The position numbers were made by a program, and so were the translations under genes. From positions 1-20,576 of IMG/VR virus record IMGVR_UViG_3300035703_000462: 20,576 bases of DNA. The stretch is one strand, 5' to 3'. Position 1 is the stretch's first letter. Every line of letters begins with the position of its first letter. The notes beneath the pieces were generated by a model, which saw nothing but the letters and a program-made list of their open reading frames with translations, did not search any database and was not told the origin of the DNA. Shown here one piece after another: positions 6,445 through 12,655 of the stretch. Origin of the DNA: a virus.

Positions 6445-6995
6445 CTAACGGCGAGGCGTATCGATTCGCCAAGGCTGCCCACGAAGGACAGCTGCGAGGC
6501 GACGGCTTAACCCCCTACTTCAACCACGTCCAGAGCGTCGCCCTGCTGGTTGCGTCTGCGGGCGGGACCGACGCGGCGATCGAGGCAGCTCTGCTGCACG
6601 ACACGATCGAGGACTGCGGCGTCACCCACGGTGAGCTGGTCGAGCGCTTTGGCGCCGAGGTGGCGAACCTTGTCGGCGAGGTCACTTTCCCCGCCGGCAC
6701 CCCGAATAGAAAACGGTTGCAGATCGAGGCGGTCCGCGGGATGACCCCGCAGGCTCGGCTGATCAAGCTTGCCGACATCATGGCGAACCTAGCAGACCTG
6801 CCGAGCGCCCAGTGGGACGCCGGTAAGCGTGAGCGGTGCCTGAAGCACCTACTCCGGATGCGGGAGGCGCTGCGCGGTACTCACTTGGCAATCGAGGATG
6901 CGTTCGACATCCTTTCGGACTCCATCGTCGAGGTGGTAATACCTAACGGTGGTCGAGGAGAGATGGAGATTCGCCATTTCGAGGGTGGCGTGTAG
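6441..6995 (+). CDS. HD-domain alarmone hydrolase (Mesh1/SpoT-hydrolase-like)
   Basis: This 184-residue single-domain HD protein carries the signature of the (p)ppGpp hydrolase family. AHEGQLRGDGLTPYFNHV (13-30) supplies R19 and the first metal ligand H29, ALLHDTIEDCGVT (50-62) supplies H53-D54 and E57-D58, and LIKLADIMANL (107-117) supplies D112. Length and motifs match the small alarmone hydrolases (Mesh1 type), which remove the 3' pyrophosphate of ppGpp-like nucleotides; some phage members neutralise toxSAS alarmone-synthetase toxins. ATG at 6441 is coupled to the previous gene and preceded by TGGAGGCTAC. It is the last gene before the terminator at 7039. Substrate preference (ppGpp versus ppApp) cannot be read from sequence. 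Confidence 0.85.
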   Translation: MTNGEAYRFAKAAHEGQLRGDGLTPYFNHVQSVALLVASAGGTDAAIEAALLHDTIEDCGVTHGELVERFGAEVANLVGEVTFPAGTPNRKRLQIEAVRGMTPQARLIKLADIMANLADLPSAQWDAGKRERCLKHLLRMREALRGTHLAIEDAFDILSDSIVEVVIPNGGRGEMEIRHFEGGV

Positions 6996-7038
6996 TTATA
7001 GTTGGATACACCCTCGCGGATAGATTAACAGGACCCTT

Positions 7039-7083
7039 GCCCCGGTGCAACAGCTGTGATACGGCTGTTGTACCGGGGCTTTT
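7039..7083 (+). terminator. Strong intrinsic terminator of the right operon
   Basis: A 16-bp stem, GCCCCGGTGCAACAGC (7039-7054) with GCTGTTGTACCGGGGC (7064-7079) and one G-T pair, encloses a nine-base loop and is followed by TTTT (7080-7083). It separates the rightward operon from the convergent leftward operon ending at 7088. The stem contains a copy of ACAGCTGT (7050-7057). Leftward transcripts would form the stem but lack a U-run. Confidence 0.87.
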
Positions 7084-7087
7084 CCGT

Positions 7088-7639
7088 TTATGGGTCAGTC
7101 AGCTGGGCGGTTACTTTCCGGCGGGCTGCCCGGAACGCATCCTCGATGATCTCCTTACCGAGATCGATGCGCTTCTCCCACCAGTCGCGAGTCGGGTCTT
7201 GGTCGTGTATCGACATTGTGTCTACACGCCACTCCCACGTAGGCATGAACACCCCTGTTCCCTCGCAGTGCGGACAGCTGTCGCTCTGCTTAGGCTGCTG
7301 GGCATCGAACGTGTACGACACCAGTCGATAACCTGTTCCGTTGCACGATCGGCAAATCCTAATCGTCCATTCGAGCAGCGCCTGTCGCGCGATCACCTCT
7401 GCGCGAAGCTTGCCGAATCCGATCCTCTTTCGGCGCCCAGCTCGAAGCAGGGTGTCCGTAAGCAGACGCAGTGTGCGATCGAGCTCGACCACGTGACCGG
7501 CAGAGATCAATGATTGCAGCGAAGCACCAAGCTGCGGGGCAAACGCAAGCGCGGCGACGACGTCGGCGTCTGTGTGGTGCTCGTCCTGTCTCAGGTTCTT
7601 TGAGTTAAGCGCCTGCCCTATGCGTTCATGTGTTGCCAC
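7088..7639 (-). CDS. Zinc-site protein, candidate late antiterminator (Q-like)
   Basis: This 183-residue protein starts at GTG 7639, where GGAGG is five bases upstream. An alpha-helical N-terminal half rich in Arg and Leu is followed by four cysteines as CRSCNGTG (96-103) and CPHCEGTG (122-129), spaced C-x2-C-x22-C-x2-C. DnaJ-type CxxCxGxG repeats and the zinc site of lambda-type Q antiterminators both look like this. It is the last gene of the leftward replication operon, directly after DUF1364 and nuclease genes. That is where Q sits in lambdoid phages, after the nin region, so a late-gene activator is the best guess. Against it, overall similarity to Q cannot be judged here. It overlaps the upstream gene by 14 nt. 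Confidence 0.6.
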   Translation of the reverse strand: MATHERIGQALNSKNLRQDEHHTDADVVAALAFAPQLGASLQSLISAGHVVELDRTLRLLTDTLLRAGRRKRIGFGKLRAEVIARQALLEWTIRICRSCNGTGYRLVSYTFDAQQPKQSDSCPHCEGTGVFMPTWEWRVDTMSIHDQDPTRDWWEKRIDLGKEIIEDAFRAARRKVTAQLTDP

Positions 7640-7964
7640 TATCACCTCCGAGTCGTGTGCGCATCAGCGGGATAAAGTCATCGAGCCTGAGCATCACAAC
7701 GGGACGAAGGTCGCCGTCGACGCGCATGATCACAACAGATACTTCGCCAGCTGTTGAACCTGTTTCGCACTGACGCATGAAGTCCATCACCGCCAGACTG
7801 CGACGGCGTTTCACCTCGATCCTGAACGGCGGCACGTTGATGTCCTCGCCAGAGTCGCGCGCTTGACCGAGCTTGCGCTTTACCTCGATACCGAGCTGCG
7901 CGCTCAAGTGCGCGGCAATCTCTCGCTCAGTGGCGGCTCCCCTTTGTCGTTGTAGTTTGCCCAT
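7626..7964 (-). CDS. PD-(D/E)XK nuclease, Holliday-junction-resolvase-like
   Basis: This 112-residue protein has GAATEREIAAHL (9-20), then GQARDSGEDI (33-42), then FRIEVKRR (47-54). These give E13/E15, D41 and E50-V51-K52, the order seen in small phage resolvase-like PD-(D/E)XK nucleases and VRR-related enzymes. It probably cuts branched recombination or replication intermediates. ATG at 7964 shares a base with the stop of the HNH gene (TGATG). The reading frame is open upstream, but the N-terminal methionine of the conserved MGKLQRQRG block is the natural start. Confidence 0.78.
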   Translation of the reverse strand: MGKLQRQRGAATEREIAAHLSAQLGIEVKRKLGQARDSGEDINVPPFRIEVKRRRSLAVMDFMRQCETGSTAGEVSVVIMRVDGDLRPVVMLRLDDFIPLMRTRLGGDSGNT

Positions 7965-8272
7965 CACTTCACCTCCACTCTGCCGCTGTCGAACAGCCAG
8001 CCGATTGTTTTCCGATGCGCCTCTTCCCAGATCGTGAGCTTCTCTTCGCGAGTCCAGTGACGACCTTGGTCCAGTTCCATGTGACATCTGTTGCACATAG
8101 CGGCGACACGGTAGTCGTGCGCCTTGATCCCCTTGCCCTTGTCGTCGCGCAGTTGATTCGAGTGCGCCGGCACGATGTTGCCGCCGCTGTTCCACGCGCC
8201 ACACACGAAGCACTCCGGCGCGTGGTGGATATGATCGAGCAGCTTGCGACTGCGGTAGTTCAAACAGCACAC
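7964..8272 (-). CDS. DUF1364-type HNH-like phage protein
   Basis: This 102-residue protein has paired metal ligands ECFVCG (20-25), VPAHSN (34-39) with H37, and MCNRCHMELDQG (59-70). They are joined by the conserved KGKGIKAHDYRVA (45-57) and followed by a helical C-terminus with WEEAHRKTIGWLF. This is the signature of DUF1364, a NinE-region phage protein family resembling HNH/Ref nucleases that bind zinc and probably cut or bind DNA during recombination. The start is GTG at 8272, with only a weak GAG upstream, overlapping the previous gene by 13 nt. Confidence 0.82.
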   Translation of the reverse strand: MCCLNYRSRKLLDHIHHAPECFVCGAWNSGGNIVPAHSNQLRDDKGKGIKAHDYRVAAMCNRCHMELDQGRHWTREEKLTIWEEAHRKTIGWLFDSGRVEVK

Positions 8273-8460
8273 CTCAGCTCGTTGATCTGACTCTCTAGCT
8301 CGCGCACCCGCCGCTCCAGCGACTTGATGTACGAGTCCTGCTGGCTCAGGTAAGCGCCCTGCGTATCGATCAGCTTGGCTTGTGCGATCGCGAGCGTGTC
8401 CGCTCGATCGACAGCTTCACGAAGCACGGCAAGCTTGGTTGATTCTGTCTGTGTATTCAT
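8260..8460 (-). CDS. Small coiled-coil protein (66 aa)
   Basis: ATG at 8460 overlaps the stop of the preceding gene by four bases (ATGA). The product is almost entirely helical with heptad spacing: KLAVLREAVDRADTLAIAQA early, and SYIKSLERRVRELESQINEL near the end. It should form a dimeric coiled coil. It may oligomerise or act as an adaptor for a neighbouring replication protein; no family is recognised. Confidence 0.68.
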   Translation of the reverse strand: MNTQTESTKLAVLREAVDRADTLAIAQAKLIDTQGAYLSQQDSYIKSLERRVRELESQINELRCAV

Positions 8461-8903
8461 AGGTCGTAGATGTAAGTCGATTTGTTCCTTACCCAGCTTT
8501 CCTGCGCTTGCATCTTTTGGTGGTGAAACTTGAACATGTCCACCTCGTTCACATCGCACTGGTGATACGGCTTGATGTACGCCTCGATAAAGTCTTCCAT
8601 GAATCCGTAGATGTACTTCCATTCATACTTCGGTAGCCGGCGGTATTTGTGATTTGTAGTGATAAGCAAACGCCCATCGATCAAGAAGCCATCGGCATGC
8701 GGCACGTAGTTCGTGACGCCAGCGCGCAGAAGCTTTAGCTCTAAGTGGGCACGGTGTATCCACATCGGATCGCGACGCGGGTAATCGCTATCGTCTGGGT
8801 ACTTTTGATAGAACTCATGGGAGCGCCGCGCTTCTTCTTCGAGCGCGCCCTCTAGCTTCTTGATACGAGCGTCCACAGCCTCTTGGGTGAAGATCATGTT
8901 CAT
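8457..8903 (-). CDS. Hypothetical protein (148 aa)
   Basis: ATG at 8903 overlaps the previous gene's TGA (ATGA). The N-terminus is helical (QEAVDARIKKLEGALEEEAR), followed by an aromatic-rich central part with LPKYEWKYIYGFMEDFIEAY and a His/Gln-rich C-terminal segment (MFKFHHQKMQAQ). I do not recognise a family. Middle position in the replication operon suggests an early role. It is written in the same codon style as its neighbours. Confidence 0.7.
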   Translation of the reverse strand: MNMIFTQEAVDARIKKLEGALEEEARRSHEFYQKYPDDSDYPRRDPMWIHRAHLELKLLRAGVTNYVPHADGFLIDGRLLITTNHKYRRLPKYEWKYIYGFMEDFIEAYIKPYHQCDVNEVDMFKFHHQKMQAQESWVRNKSTYIYDL

Positions 8904-9355
8904 AGGGCTGGCGTGAAGTATTGTTTGTACGCGCGGTACGGAATCTCGATGACCCGCTCGAACCTCTCCGCGACGTTGCCGTCGCGATCGATCTCGCCGC
9001 GAGAGTCGATCTCAAGATGGTCGAGCAAGAACTGTCGAGCGCTTTCCTCGCTGTTCACTGGCTCGAACGTGCGCGAACTTGCCCAGCTCCAGAACTCAGG
9101 GTCCTTGCAGAGCACGGCTGCTCGCTGCGCACCTGTTCGCCGCTGTTCAACAGGCTGTTCGTTCTCGTCGATCTGCACCATCACGCACATGAAGCGCTGA
9201 CCTGCGCGCTTGCCCTGTCGGATAGTGAAATCCTTGAACGGGTGAGTCTCGGTGTCTTCGCCGAGCAAGAACGTCACCGTCCTGCCACGGGTTGATGACT
9301 CCGCCCAGTTGAGGAGCATGAGCTCCCCCTGAAATGCAATCTTCTGTTCGTCCAC
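8900..9355 (-). CDS. Conserved phage protein of unknown function (151 aa)
   Basis: The start is GTG at 9355, behind GCGAGG with five-base spacing; an earlier GTG at 9373 overlaps the previous stop but has no ribosome site. The core AFQGELMLLNWAESSTRGRT and the following TVTFLLGEDTETHPFKDFT recall a phage protein family found in replication operons with no known activity. A KRAGQRFMCVMVQID segment follows. The second half contains WSWASSRTFEPVNSEESARQ, which may be a helical DNA-repair or replication accessory domain. Function not assigned. Confidence 0.68.
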   Translation of the reverse strand: MDEQKIAFQGELMLLNWAESSTRGRTVTFLLGEDTETHPFKDFTIRQGKRAGQRFMCVMVQIDENEQPVEQRRTGAQRAAVLCKDPEFWSWASSRTFEPVNSEESARQFLLDHLEIDSRGEIDRDGNVAERFERVIEIPYRAYKQYFTPAL

Positions 9356-9369
9356 TGTTGCCTCGCTAT

Positions 9370-9654
9370 TCACTGCTTGTATTTGGTCATCGAGCGCCGC
9401 TTCTCCGCCGCTGTCATACCGCTTCGCTTGGTTTTCGTGTCGTTTGGTATTGTCACAGCGCGCGGCAAAGGCACGTACGGCTCGCCGGGTGGAAAGTCTT
9501 TTCCCCATTCGCTGTCGCGGACCTTCAGGTACTTGATCTGCGATCCCGGGAAAGCCTCCATCATGGCGCGCATGTCCTTGAACATCTGGTCAACAGCTTG
9601 GTCCTCGTTACGAACAGCTGTGAAGTAGTCTTTGTCCGCTTGCGTGAACTTCAC
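9370..9654 (-). CDS. Hypothetical protein (94 aa)
   Basis: GTG at 9654 overlaps the helicase stop (GTGA), and AGGAG lies eight bases upstream. The first half is helical and acidic (QADKDYFTAVRNEDQAVDQM). The C-terminus is basic (KTKRSGMTAAEKRRSMTKYK). No domain is recognised. The gene contains one copy of ACAGCTGT and a partial operator-like sequence near 9441-9452. Confidence 0.65.
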   Translation of the reverse strand: MKFTQADKDYFTAVRNEDQAVDQMFKDMRAMMEAFPGSQIKYLKVRDSEWGKDFPPGEPYVPLPRAVTIPNDTKTKRSGMTAAEKRRSMTKYKQ

Positions 9655-10655
9655 CAGACGAACTCCTCTGCCTCCTCGTTCAAAGCTTTCGTCTCGGTGG
9701 CAATGATCCCCGGCACCTTGACTTGCGGCACCTCGAACATGGGTGGTCTACCTTCGATGCGCCTGTCGTGATAGCTGTTCGACGTCTTGTGAAACCACAG
9801 CTTGATCGTTGCCTCTTCGCCGCCGTCACGCTGCTTCACAATGATTACGCTGGCGTCGTAGGCGCGCTCCCATTCGGCGCGCTTCTCCATCGTCATCTCC
9901 TTGTCACCACGCTGCAGCTCGGCTTCTTTCTTTTTGTTGCGGTAGACGATGATCGCGTTGTCGACGCGATCAGTGATAGAGCCTGATCCCTTGATGTCGA
10001 ACTTGCCCGGGATCGTCTTCTCATCGAGCAGCTTGCGAACGTGATGCACGATATGAATATGCACACCGAGCTCGCGCGCGCTGGCGCATAGGTCAAACAC
10101 GAAATCCTTCTGCGAGTTGTAGTCGTCCTCGCCTGAGACACAGCACATCAGGTTGTCGATGAAGAAGTGCTGCACCTTGTGCTCTAGGGCAGCGTACTTA
10201 ACGATGCCGAGCATGTCCTTGTTCGAGGCTGAGCCGCGCACGTCGGCGTACCAAAGACGGTCACCGCACCACGCTAGGAAGTCCTTCACGTACTCCACAG
10301 GTGGGATGCCGCCCGCGGCTTGAAGGATCAGGCGCTTGTTCAGCGCCTCAGGCAGCAGCTCAAAGCTCGCGACGCCGCAGCGGTAGCCCTGCTGCATGAA
10401 GCCGAACATAACCTGTGAGATCACCATCGACTTGCCGTGCCCGTTCGCGCCCGCCCACACCGTAACTTCGCCCGGTCGGAACTGGATGTCTGCGTAACCA
10501 AATGGAAGTCGGGCATGGTTGCCGGCGTTGTCACCGAACATGCGCTCGATGGTCTCGTCGACGAAGTCCTGCGGGCGGCGCATCTTGTGGTTCTTCGTCT
10601 CGGTCGACTTCAGGTAAGCAGCAAAGTCGATCGAGTCAGGGATGGTGTTATACAT
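9651..10655 (-). CDS. Replicative DNA helicase, DnaB/Twinkle-like core
   Basis: This 334-residue RecA-fold helicase has Walker A GANGHGKS (69-76), a Walker B-like HFFIDNL, an HHVRK motif, and KGSGSITDRVDNAIIVYRNK in the position of the DnaB H4 region. There is no DnaB N-terminal domain and no primase domain, as in short phage DnaB-like or Twinkle-like helicases. ATG at 10655 has GGAG seven bases upstream and overlaps the previous gene by eight bases. A Met-poor Arg/Ser-rich extension upstream (to 10691) lacks a ribosome site and was not used. Together with the loader at 11097 it forms the replication initiation pair. Confidence 0.87.
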   Translation of the reverse strand: MYNTIPDSIDFAAYLKSTETKNHKMRRPQDFVDETIERMFGDNAGNHARLPFGYADIQFRPGEVTVWAGANGHGKSMVISQVMFGFMQQGYRCGVASFELLPEALNKRLILQAAGGIPPVEYVKDFLAWCGDRLWYADVRGSASNKDMLGIVKYAALEHKVQHFFIDNLMCCVSGEDDYNSQKDFVFDLCASARELGVHIHIVHHVRKLLDEKTIPGKFDIKGSGSITDRVDNAIIVYRNKKKEAELQRGDKEMTMEKRAEWERAYDASVIIVKQRDGGEEATIKLWFHKTSNSYHDRRIEGRPPMFEVPQVKVPGIIATETKALNEEAEEFVW

Positions 10656-11100
10656 ACGCGAACTCCGAGATCGCCTGATCGAAGTACTCATCCCACTCTG
10701 CGTTCTCGAACTGCATGTACGGCTCGAACTCTAAGCGCCAGTCCCACGTGCGACTGTCGTCGCGCGTCTGAACAGATTCGAGGGTCGGCATGTACGTCAC
10801 GTTGTATCCCTTACGCTCAGCGAGAAACCAAGCGCGCACCGGGAACGCTTCGCGGCAGATCTTCTCGAAGACCCCAATCGTCGCGTGTTCCGCATTGCAG
10901 ACCACCATTGCCGGCAGCTTCTTCAAGAATCGCCAATCGTAGTCCTTGCCCGGGATTGCTCTTACGAATGCGTAAGGTGCCACACTAAAACGTATTCGTG
11001 GTGGCAACAAAGAAACGATGACCAATTCTGGCGCAAGCTTGCGCATTCGGGAGAGGAGTATCGACTCCCCCCCGAACGGTAGGCGAGTCGAGTCGATCAT
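10648..11100 (-). CDS. Hypothetical replication-operon protein (150 aa)
   Basis: ATG at 11100 overlaps the loader stop (ATGA); a TTG two codons earlier is less likely. The start is MIDSTRLPFGGESILLSRMR, followed by a basic, hydrophobic stretch with PPRIRFSVAPYAFVR. There is a possible alpha/beta core (KLPAMVVCNAEHATIGVFEK) and an acidic, aromatic C-terminus. I do not recognise it. Its position between helicase loader and helicase suggests a replication role, but no catalytic motif is visible. Confidence 0.68.
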   Translation of the reverse strand: MIDSTRLPFGGESILLSRMRKLAPELVIVSLLPPRIRFSVAPYAFVRAIPGKDYDWRFLKKLPAMVVCNAEHATIGVFEKICREAFPVRAWFLAERKGYNVTYMPTLESVQTRDDSRTWDWRLEFEPYMQFENAEWDEYFDQAISEFAYV

Positions 11101-11537
11101 GTCCAAGCGCTCACGTCTTCCGTTTCGATCTCATCGAGGTAGCGCTTCTGACTGAGGTACGTAGCGGCATGCGGGACGAACTTGCCGCCATCGCGTGTCC
11201 ACTGCTCTGTGACTTTGATCGTGCGTAAGTGAGTCATCACTAGCTCGCGCTGAGCATGCAGTCGCTGACGCTTCCACAAGTCAAACGCGCGAGCTTTGCT
11301 GTCCTTACGTGGGTACTCAGTCCAGAACTCGGCGAACCCGTCTGCCAGCTCAGGCGATTCGCCTTCAGCTTCGACCGGCTTGTCCTTGCCGGCAAGGAAC
11401 TTGGAGATCTGGCTGGCTTGATCTTCGGAAAGTCGGATTGTGATTACGTCGTCTGCTGTATCGCCGATTGACTGGCTGATAACGAACTCGTCGCCTGAAT
11501 GCGTGATCGAAATCGGATAATGAGTGAGGCTGCGCAC
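11097..11537 (-). CDS. Replication protein, O/DnaT-like helicase loader
   Basis: The C-terminal half of this 146-residue protein has the replication-protein signature FAEFWTEYPRKDSKARAFDL (68-87), then W and a basic helix, then GGKFVPHAATYLSQKRYLDE (116-135). This pattern is found at the ends of lambda O-like and DnaT-like phage initiators that deliver helicase to the origin. The N-terminal part (SITHSGDEFVISQSIGDTAD) is beta-rich and unlike a winged helix, so the origin-binding part may be different or absent. The start is GTG at 11537 behind GGGAG at about ten bases. It is the first gene downstream of the operator-promoter at 11576-11618. Confidence 0.75.
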   Translation of the reverse strand: MRSLTHYPISITHSGDEFVISQSIGDTADDVITIRLSEDQASQISKFLAGKDKPVEAEGESPELADGFAEFWTEYPRKDSKARAFDLWKRQRLHAQRELVMTHLRTIKVTEQWTRDGGKFVPHAATYLSQKRYLDEIETEDVSAWT

Positions 11538-11575
11538 GATCCAATTACTCCCTGCAAAGTTTTTATGATAAGCGG

Positions 11576-11604
11576 AGTGTACGTAGCGGTATATGTTAAA
11601 TCAA
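11576..11604 (-). promoter_or_regulatory. Leftward promoter for the replication genes
   Basis: Reading leftward, -35 TTGATT (11604-11599), a 17-base spacer and -10 TACACT (11581-11576). The first two bases of the -35 are the last two of the operator at 11603-11618, exactly the geometry seen at 13372-13391. Transcription should start near 11569, ahead of the helicase loader gene. Confidence 0.55.
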
Positions 11605-11873
11605 TACCATGGGGTATTGTGCTTTTGTGTACTAGCAGGGCGGTCGATCGCGTCTTCTTTGAACGCCTTGATGATTTCAAGATTGCACTTGTCTTCGCAG
11701 AATCTGCGGGCAAGGTAGCGCTGGGCGCCGGTCCAGCTGTGATGCCTGATGTACCACTTGACTAGGTCCATCGAGGTCGTGCGCGTGTAGTCATCTGGGG
11801 ATCGGAATAGCGCTCGCAGGTTGACGAGCAGCTGTTCGTCAGGGGAAAGCATCTTCTTCACAGCTTTTTTCAT
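11601..11873 (-). CDS. Small early protein of unknown function (90 aa)
   Basis: ATG at 11873 has AGAGGTTCCCT upstream, echoing the GGAGGTTCCC ribosome sites of the right operon. The product starts MKKAVKKMLSPDEQLLVNLR and continues basic and helical (MDLVKWYIRHHSWTGAQRYL, then ARRFCEDKCNLEII). It has no recognised domain. Its last codons (NTPWY) are formed by the operator palindrome at 11603-11618, so coding and regulatory functions share the same bases. It lies downstream of a long structured untranslated region. Confidence 0.68.
   Translation of the reverse strand: MKKAVKKMLSPDEQLLVNLRALFRSPDDYTRTTSMDLVKWYIRHHSWTGAQRYLARRFCEDKCNLEIIKAFKEDAIDRPASTQKHNTPWY
11603..11618. promoter_or_regulatory. 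Repressor operator AATACCATGGGGTATT
   Basis: Both half-sites are perfect and the 4-bp centre is ATGG. It overlaps the last five sense codons of the gene ending at 11601 and abuts the leftward promoter -35. Confidence 0.75.
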
Positions 11874-12159
11874 AGGGAACCTCTGTAAGTAAAGGAAACA
11901 CTGAGATCCTTTACTTCCCTCTCCCTTCCCTCCCCCGCCCCCCTCCATGACCCCCCCACCCCCCATGCCCTAAGACACGGAGTTCCACAGTGGAGGGGCG
12001 ACCCAGCAGCTTTAGTTTTAGTTCGAGCCACCGCGCTCTCGTCCTGCAAGTGTGGACAGGATGAGAGAGTCGTCCCCCAGCGAACACCGCTTTACATTCC
12101 GGCTCAGCGATATCGAGCCTCGCCCCCCGATCGGGTTGGGGAGCACCCCACCTAATCGG
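11874..12159 (-). promoter_or_regulatory. Untranslated structured G-rich leader between Cro-like gene and next gene
   Basis: These 286 bases hold no credible gene. In leftward order, an imperfect hairpin at 12159-12127 (CCGAT/ATCGG outside, TGGGG/CCCCA inside) follows the Cro-like stop directly. An 11-bp stem, 12036-12046 with 12057-12067, comes next; it is perfect with one G-U only if transcribed rightward. Then an almost pure purine tract covers about 11967-11916, with six or more runs of three to seven G, able to form G-quadruplexes in the leftward RNA. Finally AGTAAAGGA (11888-11896) with TCCTTTACT (11907-11915) forms a hairpin just before the ribosome site at about 11880. It may act as an attenuator, an antitermination site or a translation switch. 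Confidence 0.5.
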
Positions 12160-12450
12160 TCAGCTGGCGTTCAGCTTGTTCTTCACAAATTCCCAGTCGA
12201 GCGCATCACGGCGCGCGACGAGGTCACGGAAGTCGAGCTTGCCGCCGCTGTGCTTGTCGATGGCGATCGCCATCTGCAGTGAAACCGTGTTCGCGTCTCG
12301 GTAAACCAAGCTGGTCACGTAAGCGCCGGACACGCCGCACGTGTGACCGAGGCGATCTCGCTCGATCTGTGTCAGCGACCGGATATAGGTCTTGTGCGGT
12401 GCCTCAAGCTGGGCGCCTTCTTGCGTCACAGCGAGTGCTTGGTCAGTCAT
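12160..12450 (-). CDS. Cro-like small DNA-binding regulator
   Basis: This 96-residue protein is divergent from the CI-like gene. A helix-turn-helix is visible in the centre: RDRLGHTCGVSGAYVTSLVY, then LQMAIAIDKHSGGKLDFRDL, which resembles the YdaS/Cro-type end where the last helix is followed by a D-rich RDLV. Two ATGs lie in tandem at 12453 and 12450; AAGGAG is three and six bases upstream respectively, so 12450 is preferred. As first gene of the leftward early operon with an operator in its leader, it fits the Cro role of reducing cI and early transcription during lytic growth. Sequence alone cannot separate Cro from a CII-like activator. Confidence 0.72.
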   Translation of the reverse strand: MTDQALAVTQEGAQLEAPHKTYIRSLTQIERDRLGHTCGVSGAYVTSLVYRDANTVSLQMAIAIDKHSGGKLDFRDLVARRDALDWEFVKNKLNAS

Positions 12451-12469
12451 CATCAGCTCCTTGCGCGGC

Positions 12470-12485
12470 AATACCGTTTGGTATT
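12470..12485. promoter_or_regulatory. Repressor operator AATACCGTTTGGTATT
   Basis: A perfect palindrome lies 20 bases before the Cro-like start, just downstream of the expected transcription start. An extra half-site GGTATT at 12495-12500 overlaps the -10 of the Cro-like promoter, and another half-site lies at 12597-12602 nearer cI. Together they could form a multi-site operator. Confidence 0.75.
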
Positions 12486-12492
12486 TTTTCGG

Positions 12493-12521
12493 ATGGTATT
12501 CACGCCATCGCGGGCGCGCAA
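12493..12521 (-). promoter_or_regulatory. Leftward promoter of the Cro-like gene
   Basis: Reading leftward, -35 TTGCGC (12521-12516), a 17-base spacer and -10 TACCAT (12498-12493), giving a start near 12486. The match is moderate; the location between the divergent regulators and beside the operator supports it. Confidence 0.45.
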
Positions 12522-12567
12522 GAAGGTCTTTGCGTTTTTTTAGGACACCATTCCGTTGCGGATCGAA

Positions 12568-12612
12568 ACTGTACGGTAGCGCATGGACAACCTTCTGGTA
12601 TTACCGTACAGT
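12568..12612. repeat. 11-bp perfect inverted repeat upstream of cI
   Basis: ACTGTACGGTA (12568-12578) and TACCGTACAGT (12602-12612) are separated by 23 bp, 44 bp before the CI start. The right arm overlaps a GGTATT half-operator. It may be a pair of sites for a second regulator such as the Cro-like protein, or a hairpin in the cI leader. I could not place the cI promoter itself with confidence. Confidence 0.55.
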
Positions 12613-12655
12613 GCGCTCGAACTCAAATAACTGTATGAGGTGAGAGGTAGCCAAG

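Noticed and set aside
6938-6953. AATACCTAACGGTGGT as another repressor operator
   Set aside because: The right half-site has two mismatches, and it lies at the end of the HD hydrolase gene without a promoter.
9437-9452. An operator-like GTTTGGTATT in the 9370-9654 gene
   Set aside because: Only one half-site and the centre match the consensus (12 of 16 bases), and no promoter adjoins it.
11874-11966. Gly-rich N-terminal extension of the small protein at 11601
   Set aside because: It is the translation of the G-tract; the ATG at 11873 has a proper ribosome site and the extension does not.
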